Counted from the first letter of the stretch, positions 20,401 through 26,752 are shown. The stretch: DNA of 32,983 nt from CAYZXK01 sp964482395 (GCA_964482395.1 CAYZXK010000128.1:1-32983); one strand, 5' to 3'. Numbers and translations: made by a program. Notes: a model not told the origin generated them from the sequence alone.

Positions 20401-23400
20401 GCAACTGCGCCGCGCTGAGCACTTTCAGGTCATAGGTCTTGACCTGCACTCCGCCGGACTCCGGCGTATCCACCTGCTCGACCAGCTCTCGAATCGCCTC
20501 CAGCTTCTTTTTCGGGGCCTGCACCACCAGTTGACCATTGCTCACCGTCGCCTGGACCTGTTGTTGGCGGCTGGCCCCACCCGCCGGCCGGAACATGGCC
20601 GTGATCATCTGCGCCAACTGATTGGGATCGGCATACTTGGTCTGGATGATCACGGGCGCGAGGTCTTCCACTCCTGCGGCAAATGTGCCCACCAGTTCCT
20701 CGATCTTGGGATGCAGATCCGCCGGGGCGCTGATGATGATCGAGTCGGTGGTCGGGTCGGGGATGAAGGTGGCCTGCGGACGGCCGGGCTTTTGAAGCGG
20801 CCGGACCGCGGCCGACAGGTTCTGAGCCACCTGGGCCACGTCGCTGCCCGGCAGCTTGACGGTCTTCATCACCACCTCGTTGCCCTTGGGGTCGTCGAGC
20901 TGCTTGATGAAAGTCTCGATGGCCGCGAACTTGTCCTTGGGTGCCTCGATGATCACCTGGGCCCCCGCCGCCATCGCCCGGATCTGCGAGGCGGCCGCGC
21001 CCCGCGGACCGGCCCGGGGGGCGCCGAAAATGTTCTGGACCGCGTTGGCCACTTCCTGCGGCTGCGCATACTGCATGGTGTAGAAACGCTGCTCGGTGGC
21101 CTGAGCGGCGATCTTCTGATCCATGCGCAGGGCGAAGTCTTTGATCTTCTCCAGGTCGGTCTTGTCCGCCTGCACGATCAGCGAGTTGGTCAGCGGCTCG
21201 GCCTGGATCAGCGGGCCTCGCGGTCCGCGCCCGACAAACAGGGCCTGGACCTGCTGGGCGATTTGCGAGGCGTCGGCGTTGACCAGCGGCAGAATCTCGA
21301 CCTTGTCCGAGACGCTTTCCACATCCAGGGTCTTGATCAGCTCGCTGATCTCCTCCAAGGCCGGCCGAACCCCCCACACCAGGATCTTGTCGCCCTCGGC
21401 CTGCACCGCGACCGTGGATCGCCCCAGGACCGGGTGCTCGTAGGTGCGGTAGAAATTGGCCAGGGTGTTGGCGATGGACTGGGCGTTGCCTTTCTGGACG
21501 ACGAAGGTTTCGAGCTGCGGCGTGTTGGTCAGAGCTCGCTCATCCCACATCCGGATGGTTTGCTCGATCTTCTCCCAGTCCGCGTCGGAGCAGATCACGA
21601 TCAGAATCTGGGCCTCGTCCAGCGGGATCACCTGAAAGCTGCTGCCGCCGGTCGTCCCGCTTCGGGGAGTGGCCGGAATGCGGCCGCGGATGCCCGGGGC
21701 GGTCGGCGGCGCGGCTGGCACCACGCCCCCCCCGCCTCCGCCGCTGCCCAGAAGCGCCTGCACCATCTGGGCCACCTGACTCGGCCGCAGGTTGTGCAGC
21801 TCGACAATGTGCCGCTCCTGCTCGCGGGCCCGAACGTCCAGCTCCCGAATCAGCTTCCCGATTTTCTCCATCTCCTCGCGCTCGGCGATGACATGAAAGG
21901 TGTTGTTGCCTTCATCCGGCACGATGGTGGCCGTGCGTCCGGCCCGGGCTCCGGTCTGCGTCATCCCCTGGGCGATCTGCGTCACCAGCCCGGCGATATC
22001 CGCCACCTTGGCCTGTTGGAGCTCGAAGACCTGGTAGGTGTCCGGCAGCGGCTTGTCGATCGTCTCCAGCATCTTCCGGACCCGCTCCATCCCCTCCGCA
22101 TTGGCATAAACGATCAGCGAGTTGGTCCGCGGGTCGGCCACCAGGCGGATGGTCTTCTTGGCCCGCTCGAAGATGCCCTCGGCGATGATGTCCTCCGGTG
22201 CGACGGTCACGCCCGGCTGCATCACCACCGGCTGCGGCTGAGGTTGCGGGGGCGTCGGTTGACCCCGCCGGGCACGCTGCATCCGAATCTGATTCTGGAT
22301 CTGCTGCTGAAGCTGCCAGTTCGGTACCCGGATCTGACCCTGCTCCTGCTGGAGAATCTGGTTCAGCAGGTTGGCCACCTCGGTGGCGTCCGCGTGCTGC
22401 ACCGGGATCACTTCGGTCTTGAACTCGCCGATGTCCGGTTTCTGGTCCAGGGTCTTGATCAGTTCGCTGATCTCGCTGACCTTGTCTTCCGTGGCCTTGA
22501 CGATGATGGTGTTGGTCCGCTCATCGGCCACCATCTGCACGTCGCCCTCGGCGCTGGCAGGCGCGCCCCCGACCGGCTGCGGGGTCACCCGGCCGGTCCG
22601 CGGGTCCTGTACCATCCGGATCGTCGGGGCTGTCCCGCCTCCGATGCGCAGAAAGGCCCGCACCCGCTGCTCGATGTCCACCGCGTTGGTCTTGATGTCG
22701 AAAATCCGCAGCGCGCGGGGGTCCTGCGGAGTCAGGTCCACGTACTCCTTCAAAGCCAAGAACTTTCGCACGTCCCGAGCCAGGCCGACGATCTTGATCT
22801 GGTTGCTCTCCGGCAGGGCCGACAGCAGGGTCGGCTCCGGCAGGGCGTCGATGAAGGCGTCCACGTAGGCCTGCGCGGGCCGGTCCTTGACCTGGTAGTA
22901 GACGATCACGAAGTCCATGTCCCGCGGGTTGGCCCGCTCGAACGCCGCCACCGAGTTGTACGTGTCCTTCACCGAAACATACTGCTTCATCTCGTTGATT
23001 GGAATGATCCGGACGTGGTGCTCGTCCTCTACGAACCGATAGCCCTTCTCGTGCATGATCAGGTTCAGTTCATCGATCGCCTCCTGCTTGGTGAACTTCC
23101 GATCGCTCACGTACGTCAGGCTCCCCGTCGGCATGCCGCTCAGCTCGGTCGTCAAAAGCGGCTTGCCGATCCGCTGCACGAAGTGCTCGATCACGTCCTC
23201 CCAGGGCATGTCCGTGAAGCTGAACCACTCGGTCGGTTCATCCGGGGCCGGCCGCCGGCGGACCGGCTTGACCGGCTCGCCCGGTGCCTCGCTCACGCCT
23301 GCCTCGGTCGGTGTGGCCGCCGGGCCCTCCGCACTCGGCAGCCGGTTGGCCAGGCTTTCCGGCGGGCCCACAAAGTCGGCCGGTACCTGCTGGCTGGCTG

Positions 23401-23812
23401 CGGCCGGCGGCTGCGAGCCGGCACGTTGGGTCGACGCCCGGGCTTTGGCCTGCAATTCCTCCAATGACGGATGTCCGGACGAGGGAGCCCCGGTCGGCCG
23501 GCGAGCCGGCTGCGGCGGATGTTCCGGGGCAGACCGTGGGGACCGGGGCGGACTAGCGGAGGTGCGCCCGCTGGCCGTCGGGTGGGCTTTCTCCCCGTTC
23601 CGCTCCGCCTTCTCCTTCTCTTCCTGCTCCCGCTGCATCTGGTCACGCAGTTTCAGCAGCTTTTCGAGCGCTTCTTGCGTATCTTCCGGCGGAGCGGGCT
23701 GCGTCGCAGCCTGGCCTTGGGCGGGCGGCTGTCCGGAACTGCCGGCTGGGGCGTAAGCCAAAATCAGGCCCAGAATGATCAGAAGCCCGCAACGGGTTGT
23801 GCGCCGTATCAT
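11411..23812 (-). CDS. Giant type II secretion / type IV pilus secretin (GspD/PilQ-like) with ~36-37 N-domain repeats
   Basis: One uninterrupted frame for about 4,133 residues. Layout: signal peptide (TTRCGLLIILGLILAYAPAG); charged and Pro-rich region to ~190, including a short coiled coil; an N0-like domain (~190-270, WFSFTDMPWEDVIEHF); array 1 of ~25 NolW/N1-type domains (~275-2570); a Pro/Gly-rich linker (~2570-2770); array 2 of ~12 domains (~2770-3780); the complete secretin domain (~3780-4027), starting IQVLIVEVTMDNKLELGVEF and including VPILGDIPGLGLLF; and a Pro-rich tail. Each repeat pairs an LKNA-type helix segment with an ADPRTNSLIV-type strand and a LIxxLD helix. Secretins form outer-membrane gates for folded substrates or pilus fibres, and normal ones have four N domains. 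I chose ATG 23812 for its signal peptide and AGAGG site, leaving a 164-nt leader after the upstream gene. GTG 23980 overlaps that gene's stop and has GGGAG eight bases upstream, but puts 56 residues before the signal peptide. Confidence 0.9.
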   Translation of the reverse strand: MIRRTTRCGLLIILGLILAYAPAGSSGQPPAQGQAATQPAPPEDTQEALEKLLKLRDQMQREQEEKEKAERNGEKAHPTASGRTSASPPRSPRSAPEHPPQPARRPTGAPSSGHPSLEELQAKARASTQRAGSQPPAAASQQVPADFVGPPESLANRLPSAEGPAATPTEAGVSEAPGEPVKPVRRRPAPDEPTEWFSFTDMPWEDVIEHFVQRIGKPLLTTELSGMPTGSLTYVSDRKFTKQEAIDELNLIMHEKGYRFVEDEHHVRIIPINEMKQYVSVKDTYNSVAAFERANPRDMDFVIVYYQVKDRPAQAYVDAFIDALPEPTLLSALPESNQIKIVGLARDVRKFLALKEYVDLTPQDPRALRIFDIKTNAVDIEQRVRAFLRIGGGTAPTIRMVQDPRTGRVTPQPVGGAPASAEGDVQMVADERTNTIIVKATEDKVSEISELIKTLDQKPDIGEFKTEVIPVQHADATEVANLLNQILQQEQGQIRVPNWQLQQQIQNQIRMQRARRGQPTPPQPQPQPVVMQPGVTVAPEDIIAEGIFERAKKTIRLVADPRTNSLIVYANAEGMERVRKMLETIDKPLPDTYQVFELQQAKVADIAGLVTQIAQGMTQTGARAGRTATIVPDEGNNTFHVIAEREEMEKIGKLIRELDVRAREQERHIVELHNLRPSQVAQMVQALLGSGGGGGGVVPAAPPTAPGIRGRIPATPRSGTTGGSSFQVIPLDEAQILIVICSDADWEKIEQTIRMWDERALTNTPQLETFVVQKGNAQSIANTLANFYRTYEHPVLGRSTVAVQAEGDKILVWGVRPALEEISELIKTLDVESVSDKVEILPLVNADASQIAQQVQALFVGRGPRGPLIQAEPLTNSLIVQADKTDLEKIKDFALRMDQKIAAQATEQRFYTMQYAQPQEVANAVQNIFGAPRAGPRGAAASQIRAMAAGAQVIIEAPKDKFAAIETFIKQLDDPKGNEVVMKTVKLPGSDVAQVAQNLSAAVRPLQKPGRPQATFIPDPTTDSIIISAPADLHPKIEELVGTFAAGVEDLAPVIIQTKYADPNQLAQMITAMFRPAGGASRQQQVQATVSNGQLVVQAPKKKLEAIRELVEQVDTPESGGVQVKTYDLKVLSAAQLQLAVQSFLTQVKKNVRPGQLAPGAYAEPTTNTLVVLAPPEVMPMVDGLIAELEQKGPKEGRPQSYVLQNVRAEQIAPNIDAMLKAKVTEREGPRKGIVQTAVFADPPSNRLFVFAPEDYQELAASLIKMVDAEVPVGDIVHIIPLEHGDAQQLAQSLNQLIAANRAGSGGPGARSGTANVRVTADAGSNSILLGGLPKDIAEVEKWIAELETSSVRVPELQTFRLQYASVSQVEETLKSIFGTSRNPQEAVTVTADEYSGKLIVTANKRKMRQVEMYIKELDRPPTQEEQELVDGGRQVYLVEINRGDAIDIAFNVRGAFPDEKHGGPLIDYDYFGQYLIVKCRPSEYPKIEKVIRQFERLARVETTVRTYKPKGDVDALVTYLKARGENVVFERATEKPRQETLIEYVRDENDLPPGRKGKEKEKEQGEPEDRGALRFRPDSSSTQALLDEIRAELSGGRPSPAQVPAFRLVAYTPQTEPGTSPSDPPPVGGGNADAAAEVKPGPEEPLTVPSPFPKQPVRIIQQPDGTLLIEGPREQVDDVTRAIDIITEDLAVGEVIRIFKFRYGDVNAAAEILTMMFDVQQRQIVIQPPQQPQRGQQPGRPGEEGREGREQPGLLDQLRGMVGGQPAGDRKKGTGQMRVATDPGHNYLIVKCNETLLPEIRQLLRELDIPPGEVQVKVFQLKNLRAEETAENIRDVLGISKIQQRRTGGLAPLPRGRAGGPQQQQQQLIEMLQAQLVSVPGVEGGAKVERVEIVPNSVTNSLLVSAPPEVMGLIEKVIRELENLEGRDIVGIHHYPLQNARADDLVPLLSEIFSGTGGAGAGGGAGRGPRGAAGGGGSPAALGPVTISADPRSNTIIFMCENKDVELVENQIRRLDIAGPIAEAELYACRYGDAEAIAAAVEAIFAPGTGRAGRGPRGEGGTSAADVRIAADPATNTILVWGPLDKRDLIFARIEQLDQLNQRDIREIPVMHADPEKLAATLSEVFIGGGSGTQPGQRGGARRVRPTGGAGGAGGGPTVVGSGHILILGDKAAKKLLVRAPDEIFYQIKDLVATLDHPSQDMQLKRFQLRYADADAVVESVKQAMTEYLQLAKTFGAETDLDPFTAVPDPRTNSVTVVGSDRTFAFVNQVLAAVDVPTPPEQRKEFRIFMLEKADAAGVADAINSYASGGAGAAGGGRAGRRGGGGAPGGATGLPRMLDVYAVAEEATNSVMVFGRADDIDLVEAAVINQLEDSLSEHYRIETVSVQNVPPSQIVNFISQFMGERPAGGTGGQAGRGRAAGQQTGPQIVPNDSAKTLVVRGTKREIDQVRDLVERFDDVELVQATIKVIEIPYGQDAVRLSKEVERIINSNEEQLASLTGRVARRVVVGADEYTNTLIVAGDPTLFGQAETIVNQLAEVRTGAYVTRVIELKNLSAQDAEQLINEIQKRKVGGGGGTVRPVGGPGTPSVGQPSRGGQQTPSTPPARQPSGAGRRQSTPPRQPSGGGQPKPQPSRQPGGGGGSPSGGKSSLPKPAEMDPASSSTWMGDSWLRAVPCLATAQVWPGLGLLAAQQEQPPEQPPTESHRRKAQTRPRPVTTRPTTQPANEATEKPTAPAPAPQHQRPPQETEEEADRGEAVALEPASEPAFMVQGLTGVSGALRGEVTASAVDSQRIIIGGDEQDVAFIEQILLMMEHSATPALVEVFALQNAKATALAPIIDKAVKAQIEARTGKPGPQDRFSINAEARSNSLIVSAAQPVMDRIRELVEKLDIERAGAVTDVRMISLDHVRASEAVTLLRPTIEKLNKMREVPAESQASIDADDRSNSVLIIGTEKDLEEIQRLIKAIDVEITSEVAKKSFVAADVILIQLKNGSAEDIAKTLSDMIKAEQEAAAAGVGKKEAGKPFVKKLRLRLADGRELPELDLERPIRVIAEKGTNSLIIFSSKDNNEALTAIVEVFDTLPVGADTDVKAFALRHAQAEEVAKLLTDIFKDKSYLNRPSEGEAKGLTKGVMPPVPPGVAAKGLPYPLVVQHDKRSNVVVVIGRKDAVLLAGGLINELDRPTVELGMKSYVVQLKNAQAAQIQDKLKKLLDDRAKALGTDKNAARDSAVIYADERSNRLIVLATEEVYDMVEDLVLQLDAAEKYNVVDVRYRTLAHADAVKLKNMLEETFKNRADAEKKTNKESADVLNVLADPRSNSLLLTGTRDYLEEAERLIAQLDQQFDGTVVFKARKIRLNSAPNVAALLTEMIEKALTQKDSKLSGTPIHVTADPVSGSLLLAASREDMEVIERWADILDRPSEVGRMTRIIPLRRTAAEEVSKSVENIFKKQGGTKGGGEIDLTVAADKTTNSVVVFGPPALLPDVEDFVRKLDGTEPTKGAVVRIFKLQQADAEKAGELLQRILELRGGTVGGTGGGGGGSTKEADKQVMLIFQRDHPEVGLETLKAMRSEIVVISDTRTNSLVVTAPAESMPLMESLVMAVDVPPEDAKVRVFRLRNADAEQMVKMLEALFERKTTTGGRGGGEQPERVLALGEGIGAEGGRQEVAFTTDIRTNSVIAAGTPGYLNLVEQLIYELDTVPIRDRETWVYAPKSVPAENLAPTLKEFSDAEQARLEKIGKDVSIGVKQERQITAIANKDANRLILDVDPRFRQEVMEVLHDLDQPPPQVMIQVLIVEVTMDNKLELGVEFAFQDLQYAKAGVSDTTTFDFVGGTDIGAAGSGFGGFTFTITGADFNFLFRTLQSEGNLNVLSRPQIVAMDNQEARIDISDDVPYVTGTQTSSTGQISTSVGREKVGIILKVTPQINPDGFVRMKIYQKVSDQTGSTVDVGPGVTAPIFFTREAETTTVVKDHETVVLGGLITSRVENREVKVPILGDIPGLGLLFRTQTDTTNRKELLVVLTPHVIRTVDDYRELSLAERDTLEAIPNDVLTDPLMQGLRVSPDDLPALEARERSRRGPAQPPGPKSAPPQAEEEYGPMRPALRPEPAPPDDDSYNVPLSLKPGGSTWGAHLPAR
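12450..15500 (-). repeat. Array 2: about 12 secretin N-domain repeats preceding the secretin barrel
   Basis: Motifs read by eye in order: SAVDSQRIIIGG, AEARSNSLIV, ADDRSNSVLI, AEKGTNSLII, HDKRSNVVVV, ADERSNRLIV, ADPRSNSLLL, ADPVSGSLLL, ADKTTNSVVV, SDTRTNSLVV, TDIRTNSVIA and NKDANRLIL. These copies are more regular than array 1 and have Lys/Glu-rich rather than Gly-rich inter-strand loops. The last copy (IANKDANRLILDVDP) corresponds to the N3-like domain directly before the secretin domain. The difference in loop composition between the arrays fits a separate origin. Boundaries are approximate. Confidence 0.85.
15500..16110 (-). other. Linker between the two repeat arrays, with signal-peptide-like segment (possible fusion scar)
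   Basis: About 200 residues of Gly/Ser/Pro/Gln-rich sequence, beginning VGGGGGTVRPVGGPG and continuing with PSRQPGGGGGSPSGGKSS. In its middle lies MGDSWLRAVPCLATAQVW followed by PGLGLLAAQQ (Met at 15817, in frame, about residue 2666). This reads like a worn signal peptide: one Arg, a hydrophobic core and a small-residue end. It is followed by a Pro/Thr/Gln-rich stretch very like the one after the true signal peptide at the protein's start. The repeat copy before the linker has only its first half (RVIELKNLSAQDAEQLINEI), and the copy after it has only its second half. No ribosome-binding site precedes Met2666, so independent translation is not indicated. Confidence 0.6.
16110..22990 (-). repeat. 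Array 1: about 25 degenerate secretin N-domain repeats (protein level)
   Basis: Counted by eye from the strand motif that ends each domain. Examples, N- to C-terminal: VADERTNTIIV, VADPRTNSLIV, QAEPLTNSLIV, AEPTTNTLVV, ADPPSNRLFV, ADAGSNSILL, ADEYSGKLIV, VPNSVTNSLLV, ADPRSNTIIF, ADPATNTILV, PDPRTNSVTV and ADEYTNTLIV. Several copies are eroded (for example LDEAQILIV and VSNGQLVV). The period is about 85-110 residues. Gly-rich hinges such as GGAGAGGGAG split many copies between their two halves. The copies are well diverged, so this is an old expansion rather than a recent DNA tandem duplication. Boundaries are approximate. Confidence 0.85.
18845..19205 (-). other. Low-complexity charged/Pro-rich insertion inside array 1 of the giant secretin
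   Basis: About 120 residues (roughly 1536-1656) do not fit the repeat period. They are a Lys/Glu-rich run (GKEKEKEQGEPEDRGALRF), a short helical piece (TQALLDEIRAELSGG) and a Pro/Gly-rich stretch leading to PSPFPKQPVRIIQQPDGTLLIEG, where a repeat strand resumes. It is probably a flexible insertion between the two halves of one N domain. The boundaries and the absence of a fold are judged by eye. Confidence 0.6.
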
Positions 23813-23976
23813 GCGTGCACCTCTTGTTGCAACCCGGTTATTACGCATTCCACGTCCGGTAGTTATACCCCGCGGGGCGGGTACAGTGGCAAGCGGCGCC
23901 CGACGCGCGGGCGGCCCCACCGCGGTCCAAACTTCGCCGCTCCGCATGGCCAATACTCCCGTCCCGCCCTGAACTC

Positions 23977-25113
23977 TCACGAGATAATCTCCCGCTGCAT
24001 CGCCTCGCAGATCTCGGGGTGAGCTTCGCAGTCCAGCTCCTCCCGATCCCGAAAGCTGGCCCCCAGCGGATAAACGTAATCGACCGTCCTGCCGTCCGGC
24101 TGCCGCACCCGAACCACCAGTCCCTGCGGATGAATCAGGATCAGCGTCCCGTCGTCGATCGGCTCATCCAGGTGGTATTGCCTGGGCGGCTGATCGCGCT
24201 GCCGCTCGTCGACCACGTACGCGACCTGCTCCCCGTCAAGCGAGACCGTCCCCCGGACAAACTGCTGGTCGGCTCCCGGGCGCGGGTCGACCGGCGGCGG
24301 CAGCGGCCGGGTGGCCGGAACGGCCGGCCGGCTGGGCTGCGTCACGGGCTGGTCTTGCGCCACTGCCGCCGGCTTCTCCTGATATGGCATGAACAGGTTC
24401 TTGTCGAGGATCAGATTGTACTCCTCACGCTTGCGCAGCAGCCGCCCGTCCTCCAGCTCGGTGATCTCCTGCATCACCGGATGTTCCAGACCCGGCAGCT
24501 TGGGCAGCACCAGCGTGATGGCCGAGACGGTCAGCTTCAGTTCCGGCCCGTCCGGGCCGATGCTCGCCTCACGCTTGGTCAGAGCCGGGGCCCGCGTCGA
24601 CCGCACTAGGCCGCGACGGCGCGGCAGGTTCACCTCCCCGACTATGCTCTGATCGGCGGTGATTCGGACTTTGTCCAGGCGGGCCAGGTAGTCGCGGCGG
24701 TAGAAGTCGCACAGGTACCCGAGCACCTCTTTCAGCGTCCCGGTCGCGCTCACCGTCAGCGGGACCCCGACCGATCCGTTCTTGTATTTGACGAAGGTGC
24801 CCGGGCTGACCTTCGGCTCGCGCAGGCCGTGTCGGGCCAGCAGCCGGTGCATGTCCTCGCGGAACCGACGCTGGGCTTCCTTGGGGTCCGCCGCCAGCGT
24901 CCGGGCGGTCCACTTCTCCTGCCATTCCCGCTCCACCTGGGTCAGCCGCTTCAACTGCTCATTGAGGTTGCGTTGCCGCTCGCGCTCGGCGGCAATCTGC
25001 TGCTTGACCGACTTGAACGGACCAATCACGGCCCAGTTCACCAGCGTGAAGAACGCCACGCCGCTCAGCGTTCCTCCCAGGCACATGGCCAGAACCTTCT
25101 CGCGTCGGGTCAT
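23977..25113 (-). CDS. GspM/PilO-like inner-membrane platform protein fused to a PilP/GspC-HR-like domain
   Basis: 378 residues. A short cytoplasmic N-terminus is followed by one membrane helix (about 9-31) and a coiled coil (about 33-70). A PilO/GspM-like ferredoxin-fold domain spans about 85-205 (VPLTVSATGTLKEVLGYLCDFYRRDYLARLDKV). Then come NLILDKNLFMPYQ (234-244), a Pro-rich linker (about 246-280), and a compact beta domain (about 284-355; FVRGTVSLDGEQVAYVVDE, with a GLVVRV strand). The xxLxLxxNLF element plus a small beta domain is how GspC HR and PilP C-domains look; these bind the N0 domain of the secretin. So one polypeptide appears to combine the roles of GspM/PilO and GspC/PilP. The ATG lies 13 nt after the upstream stop, with GGAAAG upstream. 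Sequence similarity is weak in both families, so the call leans on topology, motif and gene order. Confidence 0.75.
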   Translation of the reverse strand: MTRREKVLAMCLGGTLSGVAFFTLVNWAVIGPFKSVKQQIAAERERQRNLNEQLKRLTQVEREWQEKWTARTLAADPKEAQRRFREDMHRLLARHGLREPKVSPGTFVKYKNGSVGVPLTVSATGTLKEVLGYLCDFYRRDYLARLDKVRITADQSIVGEVNLPRRRGLVRSTRAPALTKREASIGPDGPELKLTVSAITLVLPKLPGLEHPVMQEITELEDGRLLRKREEYNLILDKNLFMPYQEKPAAVAQDQPVTQPSRPAVPATRPLPPPVDPRPGADQQFVRGTVSLDGEQVAYVVDERQRDQPPRQYHLDEPIDDGTLILIHPQGLVVRVRQPDGRTVDYVYPLGASFRDREELDCEAHPEICEAMQREIIS

Positions 25114-25126
25114 GAACCGCTTTCCA

Positions 25127-26752
25127 TCAGGACCGACCGATCTCCTTGAGTCGATCTTTCCGCAGCTTGAGTCGCTGGGCCGCCTGTTCCTGGAATTCCT
25201 GAAGCTTCTTCAGCACGATGCGAACATCCGCTTTTCCGCTGAAGCGGGCGGCATCGGTTATCGCGCTCCAGGCGGTCTGAGCGGCTTCGTACAACCGCTC
25301 GCCCCCGTCGGCCAGCTCGATCAGCCGCTTGACCAGCTCGGTCGGCACCTGCCAGTCGGTGGCGAAGAGGTTGCGCAGGGTGATGCCCGGGCTGCGGGCC
25401 ACCGCGTCCAAGGTGACTTCCTGCACCACCAGTCGCTCGCCCGGCTGGCGCTCCAGCGTGGAGATAACCTGCACCACGTTCAGCAGCTCGTCGGGCCAGA
25501 CCGCCTCCACCGCCCACTCCTGGGCTTCTTCGATCCGGTTGGCTAGTTCAATCTTCTTTTCCACCTTGGCCAGCAGCTTCCGGTTCTCGGCTTTCAGCCG
25601 GTCGCGCTCCACGGTGGCCTGGTGGTACTGTTGGGCCAGCACGCCGGCCACCAGGACCAGTGTGGCGGCGGCCGCCACCCCGACCATCCGGATCCGCTTC
25701 CGAAGCCTTTCCCGGGCCGAAATCGGTCGCTTGGGATTCAGAAAGTCGATCGCCAGAACTTCTTCCCGACTCAGGCCCCAGGCCAGTCCCAAAGCGGCCG
25801 AAAAAGAGCGCAATTTCGGCGCCTGGCCCGGGTCCACGCCCAGGGCCCCGGTCGGGTCGAACAAAACCACCGGCAGCGAGAAACGCCGATGCAGAAGCTC
25901 GGCCAGTTGAGCCTCGGCCCCAGTCCCGCCCCCGACCACGATCTCGTCGATCGCCGCTTCCGGGTCGCTGGCCCGGTAGGCCTGAAGCGTGCGCGTGGTT
26001 TCGACCAGCAGTTCGCCGACTGCGGCCTCCAGCGCCTGTTCCGGGCTCTCCGGCGGCCCGACCTGGCTGTCCACCGGAGTTGGCCTCTGCTCGTCTCCGG
26101 CCAGGTCCACGCCCGGCATTGGAACGCTCACGTTGGCGGATCGCGAGAAGGCCAGGGCCTCCCCGCACATGACGTCGATTTCGGTTGCCGTCGGCCCGAT
26201 GTCTACGAACAGGATCCTCCGTTCGGCCGCGCCCCGGGTGTTTCGCAGACTGATCAGGTTGGCGTACGGCCGCAGGCCGATGCGGGTCGGCGTGAGTCCC
26301 GCCGCCTCACAGGTCGATCGCATGCGGTCGAGCGTTTCGGTGGTCACCGCCGCCAGCAGCACCCCGGTTGCGTATCCCCGCTCGTCACGCTGCGTAATCA
26401 CAAAATCCAGCGCCGCCGAGTCGATCGGGAAGGGCAGTTCTTTCATGGCCTGGAAGCGGACGGCGGCTGCCACTTCGATCGGCGGCGTGGGCGGCAGAGT
26501 CAGCCGGTTGATCACCGCTCGCTCCCGGGGCACATCCACCACTACCGTCCGGTGTCGCAGTCGGTGGCGGGCCAGCATCGACCGGATGAACTGCCCCATC
26601 GCCTCCGGTGCATCCGCATCCACCGTGTCCGGCAGTTGATGGCTGTGAGCGTCTTCCAGAAACGCGCGCCCCTTGCCCACCCGGGCCACCACGATCCGCA
26701 GCGTCCGCTTGTCCCAGTCCAGGCACAGCACCCGGCGGCTCAGCTTGATCAC
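25127..26752 (-). CDS. GspL-like platform protein: PilM actin-like domain fused to PilN
   Basis: 541 residues. Residues 1-330 are an actin-like PilM/GspL cytoplasmic domain: LCLDWDKRTLRIVVA phosphate-1-like start, TVVVDVPRERAVINRLTLP, the AVRFQAMKELPFPID block typical of PilM, ILFVDIGPTATEIDV, and IVVGGGTG (271-278). AIDFLNPKRP (334-343) matches the PilN N-terminal motif, followed by a membrane helix (about 357-375), a coiled coil (about 378-412) and a PilN-like periplasmic domain. PilM plus PilN in one chain equals GspL architecture, the link between the secretion ATPase and the periplasmic platform. I prefer GTG 26752, which has GGAGAGG eight bases upstream. A TTG at 26773 overlapping the gspK stop would add seven residues. 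Thirteen nt separate its stop from the next gene. Confidence 0.88.
   Translation of the reverse strand: MIKLSRRVLCLDWDKRTLRIVVARVGKGRAFLEDAHSHQLPDTVDADAPEAMGQFIRSMLARHRLRHRTVVVDVPRERAVINRLTLPPTPPIEVAAAVRFQAMKELPFPIDSAALDFVITQRDERGYATGVLLAAVTTETLDRMRSTCEAAGLTPTRIGLRPYANLISLRNTRGAAERRILFVDIGPTATEIDVMCGEALAFSRSANVSVPMPGVDLAGDEQRPTPVDSQVGPPESPEQALEAAVGELLVETTRTLQAYRASDPEAAIDEIVVGGGTGAEAQLAELLHRRFSLPVVLFDPTGALGVDPGQAPKLRSFSAALGLAWGLSREEVLAIDFLNPKRPISARERLRKRIRMVGVAAAATLVLVAGVLAQQYHQATVERDRLKAENRKLLAKVEKKIELANRIEEAQEWAVEAVWPDELLNVVQVISTLERQPGERLVVQEVTLDAVARSPGITLRNLFATDWQVPTELVKRLIELADGGERLYEAAQTAWSAITDAARFSGKADVRIVLKKLQEFQEQAAQRLKLRKDRLKEIGRS

Noticed and set aside
12450..22990. Recent DNA-level tandem repeat or assembly collapse in the giant gene
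   Set aside because: The copies share a protein motif but differ widely in sequence and spacer composition, so they are old, diverged domains rather than identical repeats that an assembler would mishandle.
20531..23467. Very long open frame on the + strand (978 codons) opposite the giant secretin; similar + strand frames at 13145-15802 and 18455-20398
   Set aside because: They mirror a high-GC coding strand, where stop codons are rare in one antisense frame. The translations are His/Arg/Leu/Asp-rich without domains, while the - strand frame has clear repeats and a secretin domain.
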